From Candidatus Villigracilis adiacens (lineage in GTDB: Bacteria > Chloroflexota > Anaerolineae > Anaerolineales > Villigracilaceae), in the NCBI GenBank assembly GCA_016703605.1, contig JADJBU010000005.1, forward strand, positions 162,714-226,713: DNA of 64,000 bases, given 5' to 3'. How positions within the stretch are numbered: the stretch's first letter is position 1; each line of letters opens with the position of its first letter. The notes beneath the pieces are model-generated. The model worked only from the letters and a program-made list of their open reading frames with translations, had not been told where the DNA came from and ran no database searches. Below, in pieces: positions 49,906-59,700 of this stretch. The translations under genes were made by a program, and so were the position numbers.

Positions 49906-50067
49906 TTTGGCAATGTCACATTAAAGCTGAAACCAAAGTTCTTAACCACAAAGGACGCGAAGTAACACGAAGAAAATCTTTGAAACCTTTGGTTTTAGCA
50001 TTTTGCTCTCCTTCGCGACCCTTTGTGGACTTTGTGGTAAAAGGTTTTGAAATGTGACATTGCCAAA
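49906..50067. mobile_element. MITE-like palindromic element (~162 bp)
   Basis: Ends TTTGGCAATGTCACATT (49906-49922) and AATGTGACATTGCCAAA (50051-50067): perfect 17-base inverted repeats. The interior has complementary ACCACAAAG / CTTTGTGGT and CGCGAAG / CTTCGCG stretches, so it can fold into one long hairpin. No gene inside. It lies between the LysM gene and the UPF0126 gene. Confidence 0.8.
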
Positions 50068-50132
50068 GTAGTACCGCGTTCTGGCGAAGGCAGTAAAATA
50101 GCGTTGCCCGCGTAATGGGCAGCGCTATTTTT

Positions 50133-50735
50133 ATGGACCAAATACTACTCATCCTCACCTACGCCGCGGTCATCGCCTCCGCCATCTCCGGCGCGCTCGA
50201 AGCCCGCAAACACCAAATGGACATCGTCGGCGCGACGACCATCGCCTTTGTCAACGCCTTTGGCGGCGGAACCCTGCGCGACATGATGCTTGGGCGCGTC
50301 CCGGTTTTCTGGGTCCACGACCCCGGGCTGACCATCGCCGCCCTCGCCTTCGCCTTCCTCGCCTTCTACCGCCTCGAAACCTTTTCCCGCCGCCTGCTCA
50401 TCACCGCCGACGCCGTCGGGCTGGGCATCTTCAGCATCCTTGGCGCAACGTACGCGCTTCAACTCGACCTCTCGCCGATTGTTGCCATCCTCATGGGAGT
50501 TGTCACCGGCATTTTCGGCGGCGTGCTGCGCGACGTATTGAGCAACCGCATTCCAAGCGTCTTCGGTCAAAGCACCGAACTCTATGCCACCTGCTCATTT
50601 GCAGGCACAACCCTGTTTGCCATTCTTTACGGCATCCACGTCAACACCCTTTCCGCCTCACTAATCGGCGCGGCGACGATCTTCCTCATGCGCCTGCTTG
50701 CCGTCCGCTTCAAAATGACCTTGCCCCCGCCATAA
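50133..50735 (+). CDS. UPF0126 / TRIC-type membrane channel protein
   Basis: 200 residues from ATG at 50133. Seven membrane helices in two duplicated halves, each with a G-G-G-x-x-R-D motif: NAFGGGTLRDMMLGRVPVFW (~36-55) and VTGIFGGVLRDVLSNRIPSV (~120-139). This is the YadS/YicG group, reported as trimeric cation channels or glycine transporters. An inverted repeat (AGCGTTGCCC / GGGCAGCGCT, 50100-50126) followed by ATTTTT lies just upstream of the start. Confidence 0.88.
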   Translation: MDQILLILTYAAVIASAISGALEARKHQMDIVGATTIAFVNAFGGGTLRDMMLGRVPVFWVHDPGLTIAALAFAFLAFYRLETFSRRLLITADAVGLGIFSILGATYALQLDLSPIVAILMGVVTGIFGGVLRDVLSNRIPSVFGQSTELYATCSFAGTTLFAILYGIHVNTLSASLIGAATIFLMRLLAVRFKMTLPPP

Positions 50736-50767
50736 CGATATATAATCAAGGCACGGAGGCACGCCCC

Positions 50768-51508
50768 ATGATCTCGACCTATCACCGACCCCAAACAATG
50801 GATGAAGCCCTCGCGCTTCTGACTCAACCCAACACCGTCCCGCTCGGAGGAGGTACGCTTCTTTCCAAGCCGACGACTGATTCTGTTTCAGTCGTTGATT
50901 TACAACGCCTCGGGCTGGATTCGCTCCGCGCCAACGGCAACGAATGGATCATCGGCGCGACATGCTCATTGCAGTCGTTACTTGAATCGGAGCATTGCCC
51001 CGCATCCCTGAAGACCGCGCTCAAACTCGAAGCCCCGCTCAACATCCGCAATACGGCGACAGTTGCAGGGACTCTTGTCGCCAGCGACGGTCGCTCGACC
51101 TTTGTAACGATGCTGTTGGCGATGGATGCGAAGATCGAAATAATCGTCAATCGTCAATCGTCAATCGTCAATTGCGGAGAATACCTCCTCACCCGCCCCA
51201 GCGGACTTATCACCTCGATTACCATCCCGCTCAACGTAAAGACCGCCTTCCAATTCGTCTCCAAGACCCCGGCGGATAAACCCATCGTCGGCGCAGCGCT
51301 GGCGCAGTGGAACTCGGGACGAACCCGCCTGACCCTCTGCGGCTACGGCAAAACCCCGCTTTTGGCAATGGACGGCACCGAAGCGGACGGACTCCAGGAA
51401 GCCGCCATGAACGCCTACCACGAAGCCGACGACGAATGGGCATCCGCCGACTACCGCATGGACATCGCCGCCGTCCTTGCCAAACGCTGTCTTGCGGAAA
51501 TCTCCTAA
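50768..51508 (+). CDS. FAD-binding subunit of xanthine dehydrogenase/CO dehydrogenase type, orphan
   Basis: 246 residues. An FAD-binding PCMH domain: VPLGGGTLLSKPTTDSVSVV (~24-43), IRNTATVAGTLVASDGRSTF (~92-111) and a C-terminal CO-dehydrogenase flavoprotein domain. CoxM/XdhB-type proteins normally sit with a 2Fe-2S small subunit and a molybdenum large subunit; neither is here. An in-frame run of four CGTCAAT heptamers (NRQSSIVN, ~130-137) lies between the two domains. A TATAAT box near 50739 and GGAGG precede the start. Confidence 0.8.
   Translation: MISTYHRPQTMDEALALLTQPNTVPLGGGTLLSKPTTDSVSVVDLQRLGLDSLRANGNEWIIGATCSLQSLLESEHCPASLKTALKLEAPLNIRNTATVAGTLVASDGRSTFVTMLLAMDAKIEIIVNRQSSIVNCGEYLLTRPSGLITSITIPLNVKTAFQFVSKTPADKPIVGAALAQWNSGRTRLTLCGYGKTPLLAMDGTEADGLQEAAMNAYHEADDEWASADYRMDIAAVLAKRCLAEIS
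51145..51172. repeat. CGTCAAT heptamer repeat inside the CoxM-like gene
   Basis: Four perfect tandem copies of the 7-base unit CGTCAAT. The inserted 28 bases are read in frame as IVNRQSSIVN. Confidence 0.9.
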
Positions 51509-51550
51509 CACCCCAGGACTCCAACGTCTCCTGACGGTGGATCGAGCATC

Positions 51551-51820
51551 ATGCAAACCTGCCCGATCTGTTACAGAACGGTCCAACCCTCGGAGCGTTA
51601 TCCAAATTACGTCTGCGCCGATTGCGCCAAACTCGCCCGCTCGCCGGACGGACGGGCACTGCTCTTTTTCAATACCGCGCTCTCCGGCGGATACGCCGCC
51701 CAATACGCCGACACCGGCGAACCCTATGAAAGTCACGACTGCACCATCCACGGCATCAAATGCCGCGCCGATGAACACCGCTTCGGCGGGATCGTGATCG
51801 TGAAAATGGAAACCCAATGA
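51551..51820 (+). CDS. Small zinc-ribbon-like protein of unknown function
   Basis: 89 residues. Two CxxC pairs at the N-terminus (CPICYRTV ... CADCAKLA) fit a zinc ribbon; the rest (GGYAAQYADTGEPYESHDCT, IKCRADEHRFGGIVI) has further cysteines and a beta-strand pattern but no family I recognise. It overlaps the next gene by 4 bases (ATGA), so they form a pair. No clear ribosome-binding site. Confidence 0.65.
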   Translation: MQTCPICYRTVQPSERYPNYVCADCAKLARSPDGRALLFFNTALSGGYAAQYADTGEPYESHDCTIHGIKCRADEHRFGGIVIVKMETQ

Positions 51821-52095
51821 CCGCCAAAGAAAAAATCAAAGCCTACGAAGAAATCGCGCGGATGTTCGCCATCTCGAACGAAAGCGCCAAATACTTTCTC
51901 AATCACGTTCAAAAGAGTTTCAAACTCGAACGCCCGCCGCACAAACTCATCCTCGAATTCGTGCGGGAAAAAAAATACGGGGTCAAACCCGTCCCCTACG
52001 ACGTCGCCTCCGCCATGAAGGAAGGCGGCGTGTGGGACTTCGCCCTCGGCTCCCCGCCGCCCAAAACGGAAGACGAAGAAGACCTTTACAGTTAA
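51817..52095 (+). CDS. Small helical protein of unknown function
   Basis: 92 residues, mostly alpha-helical (IKAYEEIARMFAISNESAKY; LILEFVREKKYGVKPV), with an acidic C-terminus (KTEDEEDLYS). No membrane segment. It starts at the ATGA overlap with the zinc-ribbon gene and ends 55 bases before the TIR-KAP gene. It may be part of the same transcript. Confidence 0.65.
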   Translation: MTAKEKIKAYEEIARMFAISNESAKYFLNHVQKSFKLERPPHKLILEFVREKKYGVKPVPYDVASAMKEGGVWDFALGSPPPKTEDEEDLYS

Positions 52096-52150
52096 CCGGG
52101 ATTGAGCAGACCGCGTAAAAGCCAGGCAAATTAAGCGTCAAGAGGTTGAC

Positions 52151-54658
52151 ATGGATCAAAGAGAGTCCGTTCAGGCATTCATCACCTATTCACGAAAAGA
52201 CAGGCAATTCACGCAAGGGTTTGTGGAACGCCTGAAAAACTCGGGGGTTAACGCCTGGATAGATTACGAAAATTTGAACGCCGGCGCAGACTGGATGCGG
52301 GAAATTCAACGCGCCATCCAGGCTTCAGACGCGTATCTTTATTTATTAAGCCCCGATTCGCTTAAATCAACGGCAGCCAGCGGGGAACTAAAAATCGCGG
52401 TCGCAAACAACAAACGGATCATCCCGGTCGTGATCCGGGACGTTGAACCCACAGAGGTCTCCCTCGAACTCGCCAGTTTGAATTGGGTGTTCATAAGAGC
52501 CCAGGACGACTACGAATCCGGTTTCTCAAAGATCATGGATGCGCTCCATACCGACCCCGAATGGACCAGGGAACACACGCGCCTGCTCACAATGGCGCAG
52601 GAGTGGGAGGAGAACAACAAAGAGTCCAGCTACCTCCTGCGCGGACAAAACTATCAGGACACACTGCGAATGGTAACCGGGAGCAGCGGCACAGCCCCTC
52701 TTCTAACCGAGTTACAACGCGAATACCTGCTTGCCAGCCAACAGGAAAACAGCGGATTATTTGGGCGCTTTGGGTTCGGCGGCGCAAACCAGACCTCGAA
52801 GGTCCCATCGGACGACGCGCCGGTTGACGAGCCAGCCGCCCCCGGCGCGGGGGACGCGCAGCCCGTCGAAGTGGGCAAACTCTTCAGCGTCTCCACCGAC
52901 CAGTCCATCGGCGCCGATCAACTGAATTACTCGCGTTTCGCCGACGCCTTCGTAACCCTCATCAAAAACCCCGAGGCAAAAACGCCCATTACCATTGGGG
53001 TTTACGGACAATGGGGTTCGGGCAAATCCTTTTTGATGAAAAAGATCAAGGAACTGCTCAACAAGGATTCCGATTCGGAATCATCCTGGCCAGCGAGGCT
53101 GCTTAACCGGCTCGGCCGACTCTTCGCGCCAAAATCGGAAAAACAGGTGGATACCGTCGTCATCGAATTCAACGCCTGGGTGTATTCGGGCAGCGAGCAT
53201 CTCTGGGCGAGTCTCGTCACCCACCTGTACCGCGAGGTCGAAAAACATGTCGGTCTGCGCACCCACGTTTACCGTCTCTCCAAGGCGGCGCGGAGGCTGT
53301 TTCCGAAGGCGCTGGGCGTCTTCCTCTTTTACGCCATTCCGGGGCTGCTCATCAGCCTGATGACCGATTTCGCCAGCATCCAAGCCGCATGGGAGTCAAT
53401 GAACATGGCCGGGCAGGCAGCCAGCGCGTCTGTGATCGGCGGCTCATTGCTGGCGACCCTGCCAATCCTGTGGTCTGCCCTGCGCGAATTTGGCGACACG
53501 GTATTCATGACCCAGGCCGCGAACCTGCAAAAACTCGCCTCCAAACCAGACTTCCGCGACCAGATCGGCATCATGGCAGACATCAAAGCCGAGATCGGGT
53601 TCATTACCCAATTGCTCGAAAGCCGCGAAAAAAACCGCCAGACCCGCATCGTGCTTTTCATCGACGACCTCGACCGCTGCGAACACCGCAAAGCCGTGGA
53701 GGTGCTGCAAGCCGTCATGCTCCTGCTCGCCGACCGCGACGGCTCGCCCTTCGTCGTTTTCCTCGGCATCGACGCGCGCGTCATCGTGCGAGCCATCGAA
53801 GAAAACTACGGCAGCGTCCTGGTCAAGGCGGGCATCAACGGCTACGAATACCTCGACAAGATCGTGCAGATACCGTTCGTGATCCCCTTCGCCAAGCGCA
53901 TAGAGATCGGCAACTATGTCGATTCGTTGATATGGAGCAAGGAGGAAAAGGAACAGGTCGAGGCAAAGTTCCCGGCACAAAATGAACCAGACCCGGATTC
54001 GGACGAACGCATTCCGGAAACAAAAATGGATGAACCCCCCGCAGAAGCGGAAAGACCCGCCCCGCCGCCAGCCGAAAAGCCCGCCGCCCAAACCCGCACC
54101 GAGGCGGTGCCCGTCACCTTCACCAAACCCGAACGCGAAGCCCTCAAACGCTGCGTGGACGACATCATCGAAAACCCGCGCAAGATCAAACGGATCGTAA
54201 ACATCTACCGCTTCGTCCGCCTGCTGTTCCCGCCGAATTTTCAGGAACACGAAAAGATCATCCGCTGGATTCTGCTGACCGAGCAATGGCCCCTTCACGC
54301 GGCATGGATACTGGAAGAGGTCGAAAACGATTACGAATTGAAGGGCAGCCTGAGCAGGAACCAAAGTTCAACCATTCTCAACGCTTACAAACAGGTCAAA
54401 AAAGACCTGTACTCCGACGCCATGGACGAACTGATGACCATCGACGCCGACCCGCTGGCATTCAATCAATTTATAAAAAAACAGCCGGTCTTTACCGCGC
54501 GGGAAATCTACTACCTGCTTTACCCCCTCACCTTCAACCTGAACCCGGCGGTCCGGTCGGAGATCGCCAAATACAAAGCCAAAATGGCGGAAAATTACAT
54601 CGCTTCCGACGAACAGGCTGACGAACTGGTCAAAGAAGCGGAAGAAAAGGACGATTAA
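52151..54658 (+). CDS. TIR-domain KAP P-loop ATPase
   Basis: 835 residues. An N-terminal TIR domain (~8-130): QAFITYSRKDRQF, the DAYLYLLSPDSL loop and the likely catalytic glutamate E79 in SGELKIA. A linker follows (REHTRLLTMAQEWEENNKES...) seen in other TIR-ATPase fusions. Then a KAP-family ATPase: Walker A GVYGQWGSGKSF (~283-294), EFNAWVYSG, two membrane helices (~390-410 and 425-445) inserted between Walker A and Walker B, as is typical of KAP, and LFIDDLDRCEHRKAVEVLQA (~502-521). TIR domains of this type hydrolyse NAD+. The combination suggests a membrane-linked NAD+-depleting defence protein, which is an inference. It converges on the ABC-F gene with a 4-base overlap. Confidence 0.88.
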   Translation: MDQRESVQAFITYSRKDRQFTQGFVERLKNSGVNAWIDYENLNAGADWMREIQRAIQASDAYLYLLSPDSLKSTAASGELKIAVANNKRIIPVVIRDVEPTEVSLELASLNWVFIRAQDDYESGFSKIMDALHTDPEWTREHTRLLTMAQEWEENNKESSYLLRGQNYQDTLRMVTGSSGTAPLLTELQREYLLASQQENSGLFGRFGFGGANQTSKVPSDDAPVDEPAAPGAGDAQPVEVGKLFSVSTDQSIGADQLNYSRFADAFVTLIKNPEAKTPITIGVYGQWGSGKSFLMKKIKELLNKDSDSESSWPARLLNRLGRLFAPKSEKQVDTVVIEFNAWVYSGSEHLWASLVTHLYREVEKHVGLRTHVYRLSKAARRLFPKALGVFLFYAIPGLLISLMTDFASIQAAWESMNMAGQAASASVIGGSLLATLPILWSALREFGDTVFMTQAANLQKLASKPDFRDQIGIMADIKAEIGFITQLLESREKNRQTRIVLFIDDLDRCEHRKAVEVLQAVMLLLADRDGSPFVVFLGIDARVIVRAIEENYGSVLVKAGINGYEYLDKIVQIPFVIPFAKRIEIGNYVDSLIWSKEEKEQVEAKFPAQNEPDPDSDERIPETKMDEPPAEAERPAPPPAEKPAAQTRTEAVPVTFTKPEREALKRCVDDIIENPRKIKRIVNIYRFVRLLFPPNFQEHEKIIRWILLTEQWPLHAAWILEEVENDYELKGSLSRNQSSTILNAYKQVKKDLYSDAMDELMTIDADPLAFNQFIKKQPVFTAREIYYLLYPLTFNLNPAVRSEIAKYKAKMAENYIASDEQADELVKEAEEKDD

Positions 54659-56454
54659 CCCTCCAACTCTCCCCAGCGCTCGTAGGCTTGGGAGAGTTCT
54701 TTTTGGATTTGTTCCAGCCGCCCGACGGACTGGGTGATGACTGCCCCCTCCTGCTGGTAAAACTCAGGCGCCTCCATCCTGACTGTGAGTTGATTCTGCT
54801 CTTCCTCGAGCCTTTGAATCCGCGGCGGCAGTTCTTCGAGTTCGCGTTTCTCGTTGTAACTTAATTTGCGGGAGGCGGGCTTTGCATCCGGCTTGGATTC
54901 TGTTTGGGTTGTTGAAACAGGCTTCGGCGTCGGGCGAGAGGCGGGGGCTGCATCCAATTGTTTTTGCCAGTCTTCGTATCCGCCGATGAATTCTTTCACG
55001 TCGCCAGAGCCATCCAAAATCAAGGTGCTGGTGACGATGTTATTGAGAAAAGCGCGGTCGTGGCTGACAAGCAAAAGCGTGCCTTCGTAATCTAGCAAGA
55101 GGTCTTCGAGGATTTCAAGCGTTTCGATATCGAGGTCGTTGGTGGGCTCATCGAGGATAAGCAGGTTGGCGGGCATGGCGAAGAGACGCGCGAGCAGAAG
55201 GCGGTTGCGCTCGCCGCCCGAAAGCGCGGTGATCGGCGCGCGGACACGGTCACGCGTGAAGAGAAAATCTTCGAGATAACCCATCAGGTTGCGCGTGCGC
55301 CCGTTGATGGTGACGGTGTCGCGTCCCTGACCGACGTTATCGAGCACGGACTTGGATTCGTCGAGTTGTGCCCGGAGTTGGTCGAAATAGACGATGTCGA
55401 GATTCGTGCCGTGGCGGACTTCACCCGTCTGCGATTGCAGTTGACCCATGAGCAGTTTCAACAGCGTGGTCTTACCCGAACCATTCGCGCCGACGATACC
55501 GATCTTGTCTCCGCGTTGAATGGTGGTAGTGAAGTCCCGGATGATAGTTTTCTCGCCGTAGGCATAACTGATATTTTCAGTTTCGATCACCAACCTTCCT
55601 GAACGCTTCTCAGTGCCGATCTGCATTTTCACTTTGCCAAGCAGGTCACGCCGTTCGGAGCGCTGCTGGCGTAATTTTTTTAACGCGAGCACACGTCCCA
55701 CGTTGCGAGTGCGGCGGGCTTCGATGCCTTTGCGGATCCATTGTTCTTCCTGCGCGAGTTTTTTATCGAAGAGCGCATTTTGAGTCTGCTCGGATTCGAG
55801 CATGGCTTCTTTGCGTTCGAGGAAGGTCGGGTAATCACACGCCCAATCGTAGACACTGCCGCGGTCGAGTTCGATGATGCGGGTGGTGAGCTTCTGTAAA
55901 AAGACGCGGTCATGCGTGACGAAGACGAGCGTTCCGCCCCAGCGTTTGAGGAAGTCTTCGAGCCAGTCAATGGCTTGGATGTCGAGGTGGTTGGTGGGTT
56001 CGTCGAGCAGCAAAAGGTCTGGGTTGCAGACCAAGCCGCGGGCAAGGATGACGCGGCGCTTCATCCCAGCGGACAAGGTTTCAAAGCGGGCCTCACCGTC
56101 GAGTTCCATCAAAGAGATGGTCTTCTGTACTTGATTGTCGCGCTTCCAGTGATGTTCATCGTCGGCAAAGTCCGTTTCGATAAGCCCCGAAGCGATGATG
56201 TCTTCGATGCGTCCGTGCAGGTCTTGCGGCACCTCCTGTGGAAGATACGCCGTGCGGACCTTCTGCTGGCGGACGATGACCCCGTCATGCGGCTCGACAT
56301 CGCCATTGAGCATCTTCAACAGCGTGGACTTGCCCATGCCATTGCGCCCCAACAAACCAACACGCTCGCCGCGCTCGACCTGAAAACTAACGTCATCTAA
56401 TAAAGGATGCCCGCCAAAGCCTATGCGGACGTCCTGAAAACTAATTAATGCCAT
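54655..56454 (-). CDS. ABC-F family ATPase (Uup-like)
   Basis: 599 residues from ATG at 56454 (MALISFQDVRIGFGG). Two ABC domains in one soluble chain without membrane segments: Walker A GRNGMGKSTLL and GANGSGKTTLL, signatures LSAGMKRRVILARG and LSGGERNRLLLARL, Walker B LLLLDEPTNHLD and LLILDEPTNDLD, the inter-domain linker with basic helices, and a C-terminal coiled coil (~530-599; LEELPPRIQRLEEEQ). ABC-F proteins act on the ribosome; the C-terminal coil fits Uup. An upstream start at 56481 lies in the MITE-like element's edge and is not preferred. Confidence 0.92.
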   Translation of the reverse strand: MALISFQDVRIGFGGHPLLDDVSFQVERGERVGLLGRNGMGKSTLLKMLNGDVEPHDGVIVRQQKVRTAYLPQEVPQDLHGRIEDIIASGLIETDFADDEHHWKRDNQVQKTISLMELDGEARFETLSAGMKRRVILARGLVCNPDLLLLDEPTNHLDIQAIDWLEDFLKRWGGTLVFVTHDRVFLQKLTTRIIELDRGSVYDWACDYPTFLERKEAMLESEQTQNALFDKKLAQEEQWIRKGIEARRTRNVGRVLALKKLRQQRSERRDLLGKVKMQIGTEKRSGRLVIETENISYAYGEKTIIRDFTTTIQRGDKIGIVGANGSGKTTLLKLLMGQLQSQTGEVRHGTNLDIVYFDQLRAQLDESKSVLDNVGQGRDTVTINGRTRNLMGYLEDFLFTRDRVRAPITALSGGERNRLLLARLFAMPANLLILDEPTNDLDIETLEILEDLLLDYEGTLLLVSHDRAFLNNIVTSTLILDGSGDVKEFIGGYEDWQKQLDAAPASRPTPKPVSTTQTESKPDAKPASRKLSYNEKRELEELPPRIQRLEEEQNQLTVRMEAPEFYQQEGAVITQSVGRLEQIQKELSQAYERWGELEG

Positions 56455-56475
56455 GAAAAAAATAATCCTTTTTGT

Positions 56476-56598
56476 TGTCACCCTGAGTGGCGCAGGGCGC
56501 CACGAAGGGTCTCTGAAATCATCTTAGAGACTCTCACCGCACTGCATCCGCACTGCGGTGCATGTGTCGGTCGCAAAGAGCGCTCCCTCAGAGTGACA
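56476..56598. mobile_element. Palindromic MITE-like element (~123 bp)
   Basis: Ends TGTCACCCTGAG (56476-56487) and CTCAGAGTGACA (56587-56598), complementary with one mismatch. It lies in the 260-base gap between the divergent ABC-F and helicase genes, together with a TATAAT box at about 56652 for the latter. Such TGTCA...TGACA elements are common dispersed repeats; only one copy is in the window. Confidence 0.7.
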
Positions 56599-56713
56599 TG
56601 GTCTTTTATATGAAGGCGAATTGTAGCCGATTAAAGGGGGTGGATGTAATGTATAATCAGAAAATATCCGGGATTTCAATCATTATTCGAGCGAGCGGTT
56701 TGACGGGAATAAC

Positions 56714-59700
56714 ATGAAACAAGTCGTTATCGAGAATCCAGTCCTAAATTCCCCTTTTGAAGAACCGAAGCGGCATTTCCGATTTACGGAAGATGGAATC
56801 ACGGATGAAATCGTCGAAGAACGGCGCATCAGCCAGTACTTCGTTCCGATTCCGCGCGCAAAGAAGAAAAGTGCAAAACAGCTTTCTTTCGAAACCGAGT
56901 GGACCGCAGATCGGGTGGAAGAAAATAAGGAAATCAACCGCATACGCGAGCGGGTGGCATTATGGCGCAGGGGCGGATATGTCGGCATCACAAAGATCAC
57001 TGCAAGATTGTTGGAATATTGGAAACGGGAAGACCGTGAGCGGAAACTGTTCTTTTGCCAGATCGAGGCATTGGAAACAGCGATCTGGATCACGGAAGTA
57101 GCGCCGAGATATGGCGAAGCATGGGTGGAAAATTTATTGCGTGAAAAGAATGCCCAGTCGAATCCTTTGCTCTATCGCATTGCATTCAAAATGGCAACCG
57201 GTTCCGGCAAAACATTGGTCATGGCAATGTTGATTGCCTGGCAGGCGTTGAATAAGATTGCCAATTCGCAGGATGCGCGGTTTTCTGACACATTTCTTAT
57301 TGTGACGCCAGGTATTACGATCAAAGACCGTTTGCGTGTGTTGCTTCCCAATGACCCACAGAATTATTACAAACAACATGACATTATCCCGGCGGACTTG
57401 TTCTCCGAATTGGATAAGGCAAAATTTGTCATTACGAATTTTCATGCCTTCAAGTTGCGCGAGCGTGTTTCGGCTGGGAAATTGACAAAAGCGATCCTTA
57501 GATCAAACAAGGGAGATAACCCGTTTACCGAGACGCCTGACCAGATGGTGCGGCGGGTGTGTCGTGAATTGGGAAACAAGAAGAACATTATCGTTATAAA
57601 CGACGAGGCGCATCACTGTTACCGTCGTAAGCCAGATGGTGAGGAAGAGGAATCGCTCAAAGGTGAAGAGCGGCGTGAAGCAGAACAACGCGATGAAGAG
57701 GCGCGGATTTGGATTTCCGGTATTGAGGCGGTGAAATCCAAGTTGGGTGTAAAGGTGACCTATGATCTTTCCGCCACACCATTCTTCCTGCGCGGATCAG
57801 GTTATAACGAGGGAACGCTTTTTCCCTGGGTGGTTTCTGATTTTTCGTTGATCGATGCCATAGAATCTGGCATTGTGAAAGTGCCGCGCGTACCTGTTGC
57901 CGATGACTCTATGACAGGCGAACAACCAACTTACCGCGACTTGTGGCTGCGCATTCGTGAGCAATTGCCCAAAAAGGGACGTAAGGCAGAAGAGGCATCT
58001 GCCGAGCCGAAGGTTCCGCCTGAGTTGGAAGGCGCGTTGCAAAGCCTGTATGGTAATTACGAAAAACAATTCAAACATTGGGAAGCCAACAAGGATGCCC
58101 GCGAACGCGGCTTGACCCCGCCCGTATTTATCGTAGTTTGCAATAACACGAATGTTTCCAAGATGGTTTATGACTATGTTTCGGGTTGGGAGAAGTCATT
58201 GAAGAATGGCGATACGGTTCCCGTACCTGGAAAATTGGCGCTATTCAGCAATGTTGATGGCGGACAATGGCTCTCCCGTCCGAATACGATCCTGATTGAC
58301 AGCCAGCAATTGGAATCAGGCGAGGGGATGACCGATGAGTTCAAGAAGATGGCAGCGCTGGAGATCGAGGAGTTCAAAGCGGAATATCGGGCGCGCTTCC
58401 CCGGGCGGGATTTGGATGATATTTCGGATGAAGACATTCTGCGTGAGGTGATGAACACGGTTGGCAAGGCGGGCAAACTGGGCGAGAGTGTGCGTTGTGT
58501 GGTCTCCGTCTCGATGCTGACCGAGGGTTGGGATGCCAACACGGTAACGCATATCCTGGGCGTGAGGGCGTTTGGGACTCAACTTTTGTGCGAACAGGTT
58601 GTCGGTCGAGGGTTGAGGCGGCGCAGTTATGCCGTCAACAAGGATGGGATGTTCGATGCAGAGTACGCCGAGGTGTATGGCGTGCCATTCTCCTTCATCC
58701 CCAGCGCTGGGTCACAGCCGAACCCACTGCCGGGTCCGACACCGACGCGTGTGCGGGCGTTGGAAGACCGGATCGATTGTGAGATCCAATTCCCGCGAGT
58801 GACCGGCTATCGCTATCAGTTTGAGAGCGAGAAGCTGACCGCAACATTTACGAACGATTCAAAAATGGCGCTTTCCACTGCGGACCTGCCCACCAAGACC
58901 GAAATGCAATCCATTATCGGTGAATCCAGTTTCCATGAATTGTATGGCTTGAAGGATGAACGCCTGAATAAAGTGGATTTCCGCCTGGCGGCGTTGTTGA
59001 TGGAAAAGTATTTCAACGACGAGCAAAGTTCAAAGCCGTGGCTGTTCCCACAGTTGTTGACGATCGTGCGCGAGTGGCGTGAGACCTGCCTGACCTGCAA
59101 GGACAATGCCTTCCCGCAAATGTTGTTGATGGTGGCGCTGGCGCATAACGCCGTGGACAAGATCTACCGCGCGGTGACGCCGGGCGCGGAAGGCGAGAAG
59201 ACTCTGCTGCCGATCCTGCGCCCGTATGACGCGCTCGGCTCGACCCGCTACGTGGACTTTGACACTGCCCGCGATGTATACCGCACCCGTCGTGAGAAAT
59301 CGCATATTTCGCATGTGGTGCTCGATAGTGGATGGGAAGGGAAATTAGCGGAAGTGATCGAAGACGAATTGGATGAAGTGATCCATTACGTCAAGAACTT
59401 CCAACTGGGTTTCTCGATTCCCTATACCTTCAACGGGCAGGAAAAATCATATCTACCTGACTACATCCTGCGGGTGGACGATGGGCATGGCAGGGACGAC
59501 CTGCTTAATCTGATCCTTGAAGTCAGCGGCGAAGCCCGCAAAGACAAAGCCGCAAAAGTAGAGACGGCTCGCAACCTGTGGATACCTGCCATCAACAATC
59601 ACGGTGGATTCGGGCGTTGGAAGTTTTTGGAGATCGTGGACCCCTGGGATGCGAAGAATACGATTCGGGCATTCTTGAAGGGTAAGAATGTGGATGGGAT

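Noticed and set aside
49916..50158. 80-residue minus-strand frame
   Set aside because: Falls in the palindromic element and has no family or start signal.
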